This document shows, piece after piece, positions 23,526-44,411 of a DNA stretch of 64,000 bases (the first letter of the stretch is position 1; every line of letters begins with the position of its first letter). The DNA comes from Clavelina lepadiformis. Taxonomy: Eukaryota; Chordata; Ascidiacea; Aplousobranchia; Clavelinidae. The notes under the pieces are model-generated. The model made no database searches. It was given only the letters and a program-made list of their open reading frames with translations, and had not been told where the DNA came from. The DNA is taken from contig NC_135240.1 of NCBI RefSeq assembly GCF_947623445.1, forward strand, positions 9,734,001-9,798,000, given 5' to 3'. A program made the position numbers and the translations under genes.

Positions 23526-25919
23526 AGTTTTACCTTATGTATGAAAAGCTTCAAAAAATCAACTTGAACATCTGTGATCAGATTTTCGGTTCCTATATAT
23601 CGCTTTAGAAAGCCTCTAGATTTCTACATACATGTTTATGGAGGCGGTACGAAAAGGCGGGGAAGGTTTAGTACACTGGTCAGATAGTGTGTACAAAACA
23701 TATAACTACTGCTGAAGTAATTGCGCTTTCTTTTCTGGTGGCAGTGTAGGTCTGTTGAATGGAGGTTACGCAGACAATTGAAAAGGCGATATAAGCCGCA
23801 CAATAACCGATGTATTGTGTTCGATGTGCTGATATGACGAGGTTGATAAACAAAGACATTCGACTGACAATGAACGGCTTTACGGTAATATTTGTTTACT
23901 TTCATTCATTATGTCGCAGGGAACACGATAGCTTTATTTTCTTTACACCAAGATGCGATATAAATGTTCTGCTGCCAAGATGCCCTAGAAAGAGCACTTC
24001 TGCCACGAAAATTTATGGATATTTTGATCAAAAATGTAAGCTAACTTTTATCTCATTGTTCTTGTTGACTGTGCTTGAAAGAGTGTTTTCGGGGTTGTTG
24101 TCCACGGTTTATGATTTGAAAAACATTATCGCCATGTTTACATTGTACATACGTCAACGTATGTCAGTCGCAATACTTTTATATGGACCTTCATAGATAT
24201 ATTTAATATATGTACCTTATCTACATACATAAATGGTTTTGTCGGTTACTAAGATATTTGAAGACATTTTAATTGTGTTTCTTTGATCCAATCGCTTTGA
24301 TGTCGGATTATGGACTTATATACTAAAAACCTTACGACGACTTGAAATTACGTTTTAACTCTATTCAATGAAACTAAGTTTTTTTCTTATTGTTATGCCA
24401 GCTCAGATTTTCATTATAATAAAATAGTAATCCCTTCAAGTAGTATTTGATACCAGGTAACAAACGGATAATTGAATTAAAGGACAGAAAAGTCATCGTT
24501 TCTATGCCCTACAGCTGATAAAACTAATTCGTTTTCTACAGCGAAACGTAATCAAGATTGCCAGGATAGGGTCGAAATAAATTCCTGATACTCGGCTAAT
24601 TTAATTTCTGTCATCTGAATCAGTAACCTATTTAAAAGTACAGCGCCCGAGATATGGAAGTATGCTCATGTTTTAATCATTGGCCTGCAGCTCATATTAC
24701 ATGAATTTACCAAAACTATAACTCAAGTGCTTACTGCAACTTCCTTCGTGCCGTGTAGCAGAAAGTGTTTTACTGCTGTAATTCTTCAACTACTTGGTCT
24801 GTTCTTGTTTATATTGCTGGAACAGTCCATTCCTTATATTCACTTTATAGTTAGCTATATCCGAGTATTGGCGCCTTTTCAAACAAAATGTAATATAACG
24901 TATCAAAGCACCACCTCCAAGCTTTCCCTACTGGTTTTCAATGTATGTTTATATTTGATCACGTCTTAAGAAGTTTGTTTTATTCAACTCTTTGCCGGTG
25001 ATTGAGAAAATGTTTGCTTACTCCTATAGCGTTGAAACTGGCTGGTGTCATATTTCAAGCTCACTCCCTCAATAGTAAGTATTTGGAGAGTAAACTTGGA
25101 ATTGTTAACATAAGTCTGCTTCGATAAAAGTATTAAAATTTTTGTTTGAATTAAAAAAAAGATCTTCGCCATTTCCGAAATTGAGACAATGTTACCAACA
25201 TATAATTTTTAAGAATAATTTGTTTCCAATAACCATTCAAGTTACTCCTATTTTTTGTATATTCCTTTGGTAATAATTTCCTTTTCCAATATTGCCTGCC
25301 AGCGTATGGTGTTGAATCTAACTTGACTTTAAAAACAAAGTATATTACGACCTCGTGTGTTTATACAAGTCTTGTATTTTTGTCACGCGATGACGCTTGC
25401 GTACACTTAAATTCTATAACCCCCTTGGTTTCGTAAAAATATTATTACAGTATATCAACATCATGCGCTATCCATGGAATACGTAGATGTGAGTAAGTGG
25501 CGTATATCGTTTAAAGTATAGAACAGTTAGATTATAGCGATTGTAAATTGAGAGTAGCCTAATGCTGATGTCGATGATTCACTTTAATCAATATTATCGG
25601 GCTGTATTGCATAGGCAACTGTTGATCTGTTTGTAGACGCGGTTTTGTTTGATCTTGATCAAGTGCGTCATGAAAACAAAAATTCCACTATAAACTGAGA
25701 TAAAAACGTATAATGTCAAAGAAGATTCAAACAATTTTAATAACAAAGGCAAACAAAATAGTAAAAGAGCTTATGCTACAACTTGATAAATCACAACTGT
25801 TCAAAAAGCATACTCTAATTATGGAAGAAAAAAAACGAATTGAAAAGATTTGTTAACTTTTTATAATACGACAGGGATCCTTTTTCTCAGAGTGAATAAC
25901 AAACTTTTGCTCAACCATT
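23526..25919. other. Intergenic, no gene seen
   Basis: The open frames at 23810-24196 (+) and 24727-24969 (+) are cysteine- and phenylalanine-rich and lack splice sites or similarity. The sequence is AT-rich with no repeat shared with the rest of the window. Confidence 0.45.
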
Positions 25920-28284
25920 TTACGGACTTTTCGCAAGTGGTGTAACTGTAAGATCGTGGTCATTACTGTAAAAACTAGGAGTATTACACCCAATTGTATC
26001 TCCATATGAGTCCTTCTCGAAGTAATTTACACGACCTGTAACTTGAAATCCAGGGCGACGATCTTCATTTCTGGGTAGGCTACCAAGCTTCAATAAGTTA
26101 CCCGGGTAGATCACGTAGCAATGTTATTGCCTGTGGATAGAGACTGATATGAGCTGGATGCCGTTCTCGACGGGTAGGCGAATCTAGTCGGTCGGTGATA
26201 ATTCAAGGACATCCCTCTGCGAAAATTGTCTGGTGTTCTTCTGCTTCTCATGAGCTGGGCTCCGTCGGACGATGAAAAGTCCGGTAATATTGATCCACTG
26301 TTGGATCTCGGCCCTAAAAAGGAGGAAGGTTGGACTTGCCGTATGTACTGACAGCGCTGAAATTTGTTATGGTTATGCAATCATATCTGCGTACACTGTA
26401 CAGTGTACGCCATGACACAGTGGACTAGCATTGAATTTATAACACCAATACACTAATTCAGAGTCAGTTTCATGGCAATAACGGAAAACATGACTTACAC
26501 CACAGGGACGCGGCATCGTTGATATCATCGTAAGACCCATCCGAGTCGTGTTCTTGAAAATTCATTTCAGATCTCAGTTCCTTGATGGTTGTGTGCAGTT
26601 TTATAAGTTGAAGGAACAGGGACTTGTCTTGTTCTCTCATTTCATGCTGTGACATACATTGATGCTTTGGTTAAGGCGTTTCACCATAAGCTTAACTATA
26701 AGGTTAGCGCTGGGGTCACAGTGATTCACTAGTCAATTGTGTTTTCAAGTTTTCATCGTCACGTGATTATGGCAAGAGGGCAGCACTTGACAAACTTCAG
26801 GCGTGATCCTTTTGTATCCGCGTTTTGGGAAAATAACTTTTAAAGCAAGTTACGTATATTTCTATTTGGTATGTCTCACGTGAAGTACAAGGCGCGTCAT
26901 ACGAATACAAAAATGAAAAACGGTTAAAATTACAATTGCTTGTCTTACGTGAGAATTTTTGTACAGGTGTGAAGCGAAATACCACTTATGAGCCTTTCAT
27001 CGCTACAACACTCGACTCAAGAGTAAAAATAAGAATATTCGATTCGCCATGTTAAAGAACATTTAGCCATGTTTACGAATGTATTTATTCAGAGTATATG
27101 GGTATTGAGTAATAACCCATACGGTACCATAGGTGCGCTAACTGCCACTTCCTTTTCTCAAATAACTTATTTTTCAAAAACTTTGTTGTACAGGTTTGTG
27201 TATGATAGTTTTACGGTCCGTTTACTATAATTAAGTTCGTTATACCAGTTCCAGCCGTATCCACTGCAAACCGGTTGCGACGTCCACTTTTGTAGGGTCG
27301 ACTTTTCTTAATTCGCGGAGTCGCTTCCTGGCGATGTTGCTCATGACGTTTTCCTCTTCTTCAGATTTCTCATCATTTCTTTCTGTATTAAAATTCCTAT
27401 TAGACTTGATACAATTAATCATAGCAGGTGTTCAATATCCAAAAAATGTACGGAGGTTGGCGAAACCGACTAACAAGTTGAATCTTTCGGACAATGAAAT
27501 TTATTGAGAAGTTGAGTTGGCAACAATACGGTAGTACAAGTTTAACATAACTTATAGGCCTATTACGCACTACAAAATAGCTAACTATAACTTATTATTA
27601 ACTGAAATTTAATTATCATTTGACGAAGATTATTAAACAAAATAGAAATGCTACAAATTACCAACCCGACGTCGGGTTGAGGTCGTCATTTAAACGTGTA
27701 ACGCTGCCATCCAGGCTATCACCATTCCCGCTGTCTCTGCAGGAGTCGACCGCGAAAAGTCCATCTAAGGTTAAAGAAGGATATTGTCGTTTAATGGTGC
27801 GGAAGAAGCCCGTGCGAAGATGTTGAGTGGATGCTAACGATACTCCCTCGTCGGAAGCGGTTGAATCTTCCTGGATCGTCTTCAGCGGACATTCAAGTGA
27901 AGATTGCCTCGTTAATCTTTCCTTCTTCACCTCCTGCTGTTGGTTGTTGGATGAGTTGTGGCACAAATTGGCACTTGACAAAGAGACTTTGTTGTGATAA
28001 AGAAGCTGCGAATTTTCCTCCTCCCTGAAACTATGAATTCTTCCTGATTCGGATGTATGCTGTGAGAAAACATTATCCGATCCCGTGCTTCCACCACGTT
28101 TATTCTCCCTTGTGTCCACTCCATGCAAAGACACAGTATCGTCGACGGACTTTTGTAATTCTGCTGAACCTCCAGAATGGTTAAAACGTCCTGAAGAATT
28201 TAATGGCGTCTCGCTGGTCACGTCCAAAGCGGTCGCCATCAAACCACGTTGTCTTGTTGGCCGCACGAATCGTGATGTTGACAT
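25920..28284 (-). CDS. FAM167 (DIORA) family protein
   Basis: Exons 28284-27662, 27396-27246, 26646-26499 and 26313-26115 or 26111 join in phase. The family hallmark is split over exons 2 and 3: GLQWIRLELHEMREQDKS followed by LFLQLIKLHTTIKELRSEM, matching FAM167A AIAWLRKELTEMRLQDQQ and LARQLMRLRGDINKLKIE, a coiled coil. The 207-residue first exon is Ser/Asn-rich. Read straight on, the last exon stops at 26111 (374 residues). Removing a 44-nt GT-AG intron (26114-26071) instead continues in phase to a stop at 25920, giving 423 residues ending DLTVTPLAKSP, which resembles the FAM167 C-terminal FSLSTPLK motif. The longer form is therefore preferred. A CTAAACAG acceptor lies 2 bp before the ATG. 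The molecular function of the family is poorly known. Confidence 0.78.
26389..26410. repeat. Perfect 22-bp palindrome
   Basis: A self-complementary 22-mer with half-site GCGTACACTGT lies in the intron between the last two hallmark exons of the FAM167-family gene. There is no loop. It could be a dimeric factor site or chance. Confidence 0.6.
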
Positions 28285-30148
28285 GTCTGTTTAGGTATAT
28301 CGTCACGAAATATTTAATTTACAAGAAAGTGCTTTACTGCTACTATGTTATACAGCGGTAATGCTCAATACTAATGCTTAAAACCTTTTACTATCAAATG
28401 AAATGCTGCAATGTAAAGTTTACCAATGGTTACGTAACTTTAACCCACAGCTTTGAACGAATGAAGTTGAAATTTCTAAGTCGTAGAGAAAGTACTGCCT
28501 GCCACCATACATAAGCATAGTCCGCAACATCATTTATGTCAACTATTGATCCAAACCCTATCTAAGCACTTTAACGTGGTGAAAGTCTTTTTCACTCGTG
28601 CGAAACGGCTAATGTTACTCCCGCCATTCGGCTTCCATTATGATCTGCACGCTATAATCAACTCGTTTAGCCGCGTTGCGTTCGTGACGTCATAACAGAG
28701 TCGCACGACAACTTCAACTACGTCATTGGGCTCTAAAACCAATAGCTCTTCTTGATTTAGGTTTAGAGGGTCCTTGTAATTTGTTATTGTTTGTCTTGTA
28801 TGCCGATTTCTGGAGTCCAAAATTTGACTAATGATTCTAAACAATATGTGGAAGTTACTGTGTAGATTTAACATATCGGCGTATCGGAAACGTCCATCTC
28901 TTGCTTGATATTAACAATAATCTTGCGCAATCTTACTGCATTGCTAAACCGGTAGGCTACGGCAAATTGCAATAGGCAACTCGCCAACTCTGTATTTGAT
29001 ATAGAATGAAACCTTTTCCTGCAGGCACTTTCATCTTGATGTGACATTAAGTATTTTGTCTCATTCTGTGGGTAAGCTACGTGACTAACAGTAATAAGCT
29101 GTTAACAGCAACTACTATTGGTCAAAAGGTTATTGACGTTTTGAGCAGCGTTAAAATAATGCATGTCCAACTGTTCATCTTATGCCATCGTGATTTATCA
29201 ACAGAAACGTTATAGTTTGACATTTCACTTCAGGTAAAAATCCGTCTAATCTTTAGACTCAACGTTCTCCATATTCTGTATGAGCGCCACTGCATAGTAC
29301 GCCGTCGGGATGGGGCAGTTCTAAATTTATTCTACAAACATTAACATCGCCAAATCGTGATAACCGGTTGCACAATACCTTTTCACTACACGAAACATGT
29401 CGGTTGGGTTGCACATAGTTTACCAAACCATACCTCTAAAATATCCTGTTTTTCTGCCTAACTGGAAGCGAAAGCGCCCGCTGATTGACAAGATGCTACT
29501 GCACCAAGTCAAAACTTTCATTGGTTTCTCCCGGCCTGACGAAACCACACAAAGTTTTAACCAAAATATCACCAACACTTTTTCCGATAAAGAAAGTATT
29601 AATCATTCGTCGTAGTGATATTTCAAGCACGATTCATACCCTTTAAGATATTCGGTTACGCTAATCGCCTATTTATCGATATTGTTTCGCCGGTGAAACA
29701 AAACACTCCCAGGCAATCAAATACTTGTGGCGTGGGCCACAATAGTTTAGTCTGCATTTGCACCGTTTGCCTTTGTGATAAGCAACCGGTTACGCCGAAT
29801 AAAACTATAACCGAGGTAACTTCGCTAAGAAACGATCTTAATTTATTTGCTTTGTAAAGAACTTTTGCCAAATGCCACTTCCGTATTTGGTTGGCACGTA
29901 TCGACCCCACAGCAAAGGATTTACGTATGCTACATTTTCACAAAAATACCCTGGAGCAAAACCTGCTGACGTTGTCAGAATTGCATTCAGAAAAGATTTA
30001 AGATTGTATCTATACAATATCTGTTTTGTTGTTATATTCTACAATGCGTTGTACATTACCGAAAAATTTTTCATCCCCTTCTTTTCTCCGTTATTAAGAA
30101 TTTAGATCAGGCCGAATCACATACAAAAAATTTGGACTGCCACTATTT
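28285..30148. other. Intergenic with unassigned open frames
   Basis: No gene is called. Three open stretches are noted: a minus-strand frame at 28874-28638 whose second half (DPLNLNQEELLVLEPNDVVE) looks somewhat protein-like, and plus-strand frames at 29397-29615 and 29872-30105. None has convincing splice sites, domains or similarity. They could be exons of an unrecognised gene or chance. Confidence 0.35.
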
Positions 30149-31385
30149 CACCGAAAAAAATCGTGCATTCCAAGTTACTTTTCAGAGTTTCTTGTTAACC
30201 TAACTTATAAGTTATAACTAGGGCCCGCAAAAGTCAATAAAGTCAAAAATTTTTAAGGACCTCGTCTGACCACGAATCAAAGAATAAAGTTGTTTTCAGC
30301 ACCTAGGGGATTGTTTCTAAGAAGTTAATAGGTCAAAATAAAGTCAAAATTTACAATAAAGTCAAAATTTTCAATAAAGTCAAAATTTGTCAAAATATGG
30401 CTTTTTACAAAGTTTTTGTGTTTCTTGAGAGTAATTCTTGTAAAAAACCTCGTGGAAGCATTGTAAATCAGGAACTGCGACACAATTAAACCATATTAAC
30501 CCATAAAAGCAGGAAATAAGTCACAATGCCCACTTGGATCAGCAGTAACTTTTATCGCAAATTGTCCATTGTTTATTCATTGTTACGTATTTAAATAATT
30601 CTTATAAAACACTTCCTCTTCATAAACGTGGTATTTTCGAAGATCAACAGTTTGGATTTTAGGAATGGCCTACTGACATTCTGTAATACAAAAATGCCTA
30701 AGAAAGCTAAATCGTCTTCAGCAAAAGGTAGACAGATTTGTCGAGATTTTTCTGATGAATTTAATGCAACTCCCGGGGATGATTTAAGGTGCAATTTTTG
30801 CGAGGTTATAGTGAAGTACGATAAAAAGTATTTTGTTAAAGGCCTCAGGAAAAGTAAACGCCATCAAGCTGGATTGGAGCGACAACAAGCATTCCCTGTT
30901 TAATTTGCTGTTTATTAGAATTTACCATGCGGAGAAAATCGAGACAAAGTGCTCTTTTCACAAGATAACACAAGCTACCTAAATCTATCGCCAAAAAACA
31001 CGACGCACTTTTTATAATCCATAAAACACCTTGACTTTTCGACAAAATATTACGTTTGGGTCTGAATTCGACAAAATATTATGTTTGGGTAACTGGAGGA
31101 AGAACTGTGGCCTCTACAAATAAGCAATTTCGTTAGGTCAAAATAAAGTCAAAATTTGATAAAAATAAAGTCAAAAAAATTTTTTTTTAGGTCAAAATAA
31201 AAATGGCCCTAGTTATAACACAGTAACCTAAATATACATTGTAATCTAAATCTAACTCCAATAAAACCTTAAACAGCTAAAATCAACTTTTTGCTTACCC
31301 ATTTTCCTAACCTAACCGCCTATCTTTAACAACAGGTCGCGTGACCTACTTACGATGAAATAATCACTTCGAAAAATTTAAGGTA
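30149..31385 (+). repeat. Unclassified dispersed repeat, copy B (split)
   Basis: The left part (30149-30218) and right part (31220-31385) together match copy A in order: CGTGCATTCCAAGTTACTTT, GTTTCTTGTTAACCTAACTTA, then CAGTAACCTAAATA, TCTAACTCCAATAAAACC, TATCTTTAACAACAGG and GCGTGACCTACTTACG. The gap is exactly the hAT element at 30219-31211 plus its target duplication. Copy B is therefore older than the hAT insertion. Confidence 0.65.
30219..31211 (+). mobile_element. Non-autonomous hAT transposon with BED-like ORF
   Basis: A 993-bp element with termini TAGGGCCCG and ATGGCCCTA (seven terminal bases complementary) and a perfect 8-bp duplication, GTTATAAC, at 30211-30218 and 31212-31219. These are hAT features. 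Many AATAAAGTCAAAAT repeats crowd both ends, as is common for subterminal transposase sites. Inside, 30694-30903 is a complete small frame of 69 codons (MPKKAKSSSAKGRQI...), with FSDEFNATPGDDLRCNFC and a KSKRHQAGLE tail. This resembles the zinc-binding N-terminus of hAT transposases and of CGGBP1. The catalytic part is absent. Confidence 0.85.
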
Positions 31386-33829
31386 TAAGAGCGTCAAACT
31401 AGAACCTTGAAACAGAAGTCTGAACTTTCAGACTCTCGCTGCAGTAGGTTGCGTGCAGCTACAGCTGACTGCGTTTATTGTTGCTTGCAGTGAGCTTTCA
31501 GGGGTGAAAGTGATTAGTCATTACAAGCCATTAGGAATACAAGTACTATGGGGGCAACAAGGAAAACAGCTGCGCATATTTTTTATTTTAAAACTCAAGT
31601 TTTTTATCAGAAATGAATTTTCTGGGTGATAGAGAGATTTTATTTTTTTACCACTATTATTCTTGAAAACAATATCAAAGTTTGAAAATCGCACGGCGTT
31701 TTTCAAGATTGAACAGCTAAAAAGACATCTTTGTCATCTTTGTTTGCTGTCCCAGCTTATCAATTGATATACTGTATATATATATATGCTTCAAAATTAC
31801 GCATAGGAAACGCCTCAACGACATTGAACCGACATTTTTCAGTCTCACAGTTTCTTTTCCGTGTTCTGATCTCGCTTGAACACTTATCCAAAGAAATTTT
31901 CTTCAATTATCCTCGGGTCATGAATCAAGATGACTCTAACCTTAAAGTATCAAGCGTCTTTGTCTTAACTGTGATCATTTCCATATCATTCACAGCATAT
32001 GCTCTTAGTCATAAAACATTACTAAGCTTTATGCAATATCTACGAAGGGATCTGAAAATTGAACTACTGTACAGCATATGACTAATTCAGGTCGGTAAAG
32101 CACGTATTATGGCAACCTACAAACAAGAACCACGGACACCTAAAGAAGTCACAAGGCGCTCCAATAACAATAGGTCTTAACAGTTTCTTTTTGCCATAGC
32201 TACGCGATTACATACATGACATCGTCTTGTTATTTTAGCGTGTTTTGCTCTCTTGAATTCCTTTCTGATCATCCAACTAAATGTTTTAAAAATAACACGC
32301 TAAACCCTGTCATTGTACTAACCAAGTTTACATAAATCACCACTTGCGACTTTGAACTGGCGCGCACGCAGGGTTTAACCTAGGTACAATATGATCACAT
32401 CAAAGCCACAAGGAATGCTAATGTTTGTGCTCTGTAAACCACAATGCACTTAATATACACTTTAATCATAAAAGACTTTAATGCTTACAGCAATTGAAAC
32501 GTTTAGTTCGCTTTCTGGCATTGGCAAAGTCAGCATTAAGCATAAGAGATCGGTTGACTGCGGGTATAAAACTCCATTGAAAGCAATAAAAAGAAGATGC
32601 GGATCGTAAGCCGTTATCCTAACAACTTAATACATCGCTTGCTTGTAATGTTTATTGCATGGTACTTTAAGTTATTAATCGCAATGATGGTTTGCGTTTG
32701 CTCTAGCTAAGACCTCCACTTATTAAAATGTGTGGAAATTATACGAGCTCAAGAACATCGATTTAAAACAAAATAGTTTGTAATAAGCCTATTTTTGTAA
32801 CATAACTGTACAGAAAATAACCGTTACGACTCCCGCCAATTCAAAGTTTTTTCCCTGAAACTTTCTACTTATCTTGTCACCGGTATCGGAAAGTCGCGAC
32901 AAAACAATAGCAGAAGATTTTTGTGCTTTTTTACTTTTACAGTAAAACGATTTGACCTCAATCTTATTCGCATAACGTGCAATTTACGCCAAAAGCCAGG
33001 CAAAACACACAGCTTCTGCTATGACTGTATTAACTTTCAGTTATATTAGCGTTGCTTTACGGGTTAATTTCGTATCCCAAAAAACGTTTGCCGAGGGACA
33101 ATAGACGCGCGAAATGCTTGCTACTATAGTATTGTAATAATCGAGTAAAAGCAAATAAAGATGGAAGGCATTAAAGATTAAATTGAGAGCACTTCACATG
33201 GCGTATAGGAAGCGAAGCCCGAAGTTTTACCAAAGTATTTTTGTCAAATTTCTACTTTGCCATTTAACGCTGTGCATTTTTAGCTGCAAACAGAGCGTCA
33301 TGTAATTATTAGCTCACCTGATCGTTTGTTATGATTGTTTTGTTATTAGTATGCCAAAAACGTTGTGGTAACCTTTAAGACTGTGACAATTTCGTGAATG
33401 CCTTTTGGCAATACCTTACGTCACAGATGACGTCAACATAAAATACTGTAGTGCACAATTGGTAATGCGTCTACTGTATACACAGTTGGTGGACTATAAC
33501 ATGGTGTTTGCTGTAAACGCCCAGTAATAAATTATGTAAACATGTTGTTAATTTCATCAGCCCACGGCATTAATGACATGATTAACAAGTGACTGAAAAA
33601 GCTTTGGTAAAAACAAAACGTGATGCCACGATGAGTTAGTTCGTCAACAGATAACTTCAGTTATGTCCTCAACGCGATATCATTAATTGTTGACTATATT
33701 AATAACGTTGGTTGAAAGGGTCTGTTGTTCCTCAAGGCGCATATTTCTATACCATCTTTAAAAAGTTGTTGTTAAATAATTAATCCATAGCATACAAAAT
33801 AGATTTTCTATTTAGATGGTCGGCGCTGT

Positions 33830-33853
33830 AAAACGTCGCTGAGGCGACGTTTT
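33830..33853. repeat. Perfect 10-bp hairpin
   Basis: Arms AAAACGTCGC and GCGACGTTTT surround a TGAG loop. The position is intergenic. The meaning is unknown and it may be chance. Confidence 0.5.
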
Positions 33854-34824
33854 TCCAACTTTTTCTAGACTATCGGTACCAGCCTTGATGTTGTTATCCT
33901 CCTTTATACTGCTTTAAAACATTCGTCTTTATACAAACTGCTACAAGAAATCTTCTTTTACTTGTACCCGAAAAAACTTAAGCAAACAAAGTCGGTTGCG
34001 CTCTGTTGACATCCTTTTACAAAATATCGACGTGAACAGTCGATCGCAATAGATCCTCGACAGAATTGCTGCCTAGATTTTCCTGTGCGTGTCCCCAACA
34101 ACCTTTTCGATATGTTGGTGACAAGCTGTAGAGTCACTACTGAACGTCACAATGGGCCTCTCCAACGCTTGGCCTATGTCATTGAATGAAAATTGTTTGG
34201 TCAAAGTCTAGTCACAGCTTATTGCTTCCGTTTCCAAGTCGTGTGAATTTTGCAATTCGTGACGCTTAGCTTGCCATGGGCTTGACGCGGAAGTGGCATT
34301 GTCTATTCACTTACCTGAAGAAAACGTAGAGAGGAGAATGTAATCCGCTAAGGTCCGGCCGCTGAAAAGGACTATTACTACCGCTCTACCTACGCATTTG
34401 CCCTAAATGACAAGTTACGCGTGAGGCAACGAAGCTTCAACCGGCTAATAACGTCGTTAAGTCAAAGTGCAAATCACGGACAAAGCAGACACTTTCACTA
34501 CCACTTCACATTCTCAGCTGTCGCCTCAGTAAGGGACTTTCTCGATCAAAATGTCATGGTGCATTTATTTGGTAAAAGCGTTTTTTTAAGATCTATATCA
34601 CTTTAGTAACGCAAATAACTGCGTGCAAAATCACGCGTTTATGGACCTAAAGTCATGTTTTACAAAGCTTTTGCAAGCAGTATCGTAGTGCCTTTGACAA
34701 CCAAATTCAAAAAGCGTCCTTTTTCGCTGCTTGTAAGTGCACTTTTGAAGTATTATTATTAATGAGACGATGTTAATGCAATCATTCGTTGTCCAAGATG
34801 TCATACAAGTTTATTTCCTACAGA

Positions 34825-34850
34825 AAATACGTGCTTACAAGCACGTATTT
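34825..34850. repeat. Perfect 12-bp near-palindrome
   Basis: Arms AAATACGTGCTT and AAGCACGTATTT are separated by AC. Each arm contains an ACGTG E-box/bHLH-PAS-like core. The position is intergenic. Confidence 0.5.
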
Positions 34851-36203
34851 AAGAATATTTTCTCCACAGGGTTTTTTGTTATCTGGCCAATTATTGCTGG
34901 AAACAAAGGGGGATCTATTTAACTTCTCCCATAGGCTTATAATACGCTTGTGCTGAACAACTAACAATAAGTTACAATGGATTTTATGCGTCGGTGTATT
35001 TATGACTGACGTATCCTACTTAGAAAACGAACGAACGAATTCTTTCCCACAACGCCAACGTGGATTGTATATATTGCATTGTAGTATATAGGTAGAAAAG
35101 TAAATAAGTTTTAGAAGTCAATGACATCGCTCTGCAAGAAGTCGGTTTGAAGCAAGTCGGTTTGACGTATCTAAAATTTGAATCGCAAGTCACGCTGGCT
35201 GCTGTGCATTAAAGTTATTACACAACGGCACCGGCTAAAATTTGTTTACTTGTACAGCAGTTTTGGAACTTGTTGAGTGAGCGATTTTTGACGACGATAA
35301 GCATTGTTTATTGATAACATTTTTTATGTAATACAGATTTGTTCTAAACCTTTTGCAACAAAGCAATTGCTCACCGGTAACATGTGGTACCTTACTGCTG
35401 ATGGTTACCCGGGACTTGAGTGAGGTGTAACTTTGGCATGGTTTTAACCCGGACTTGACTTGGTTTTCTGCATATACTAACTTTGGAATTTTTAATGTCC
35501 CAAAAACGTGCCCAGAGTTTTGTTAATTTTACCTTTATTTGACCTAGTTATTTCAAAAACATTCGACATCCATTTGAACAAAGCTTTATAGTTCCGCCGA
35601 CCAATTGTTCCCATAACATAATAATCTCAAAGTATTTGCCAAACCTGTCAATTAGGTACGCCTTACGTATATACAGGACACGGAAACAATAGTTTTCTTA
35701 CCACACAAATCCAATCTGTGATGTGAGCAAGTAGTGCTGGTCCATGCTAATTACACGTCACTCTTAAGCAAATGACATTTTCCGACTTACAGGTGTTCGC
35801 GTCGTTATAACGCCAAGTATTGCGTAATTTAATGTTCTCGTAATCACCACTCAAGATTAATTGTTTTTCTTGTCAAAACCTTCTGTACTAATCCAAATGT
35901 CAATTCCAGCAATTATTATCAAAAACGTCCGATTTGCACAAAATTTGGAATTTTGTCTATCAGTTTTATTCCAACAAAAATTGAAAGTTGTGTTCGATAT
36001 AAAGAACCGCTCGAAAAAAGTGCAAAATGTTTAAAACGTTGGCAAAGCAATGCACGATAAACACGCAAAATTATGAAATAAATTTGCCGTTTTTGATAGC
36101 GGGAAATAGGTAAAAGTTTGGTAAAACGTGAATTTCGTATTAAATACATAACAATGTTGCCTTCTGAAAATAGTGTCACAATAGTATACGCATCGCGATC
36201 AGT

Positions 36204-36209
36204 TTTATT
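36204..36209 (-). promoter_or_regulatory. TASK channel gene polyadenylation signal
   Basis: AATAAA on the minus strand begins 24 bp after the channel stop codon, implying a very short 3' UTR. Confidence 0.6.
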
Positions 36210-36232
36210 TTAGCAAGACCAGTTACATAAAT

Positions 36233-44411
<8,179 letters not shown>

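Larger units (their letters stand above)
31386..36203. other. Long noncoding interval
   Basis: About 4.8 kb without a recognised gene. The plus-strand frame at 31731-32081 (116 codons) lacks similarity and has a random composition. Two short perfect hairpins are listed separately. This region lies downstream of the TASK channel gene and upstream of nothing recognised, so it may hold regulatory sequence or undetected small exons. Confidence 0.4.
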
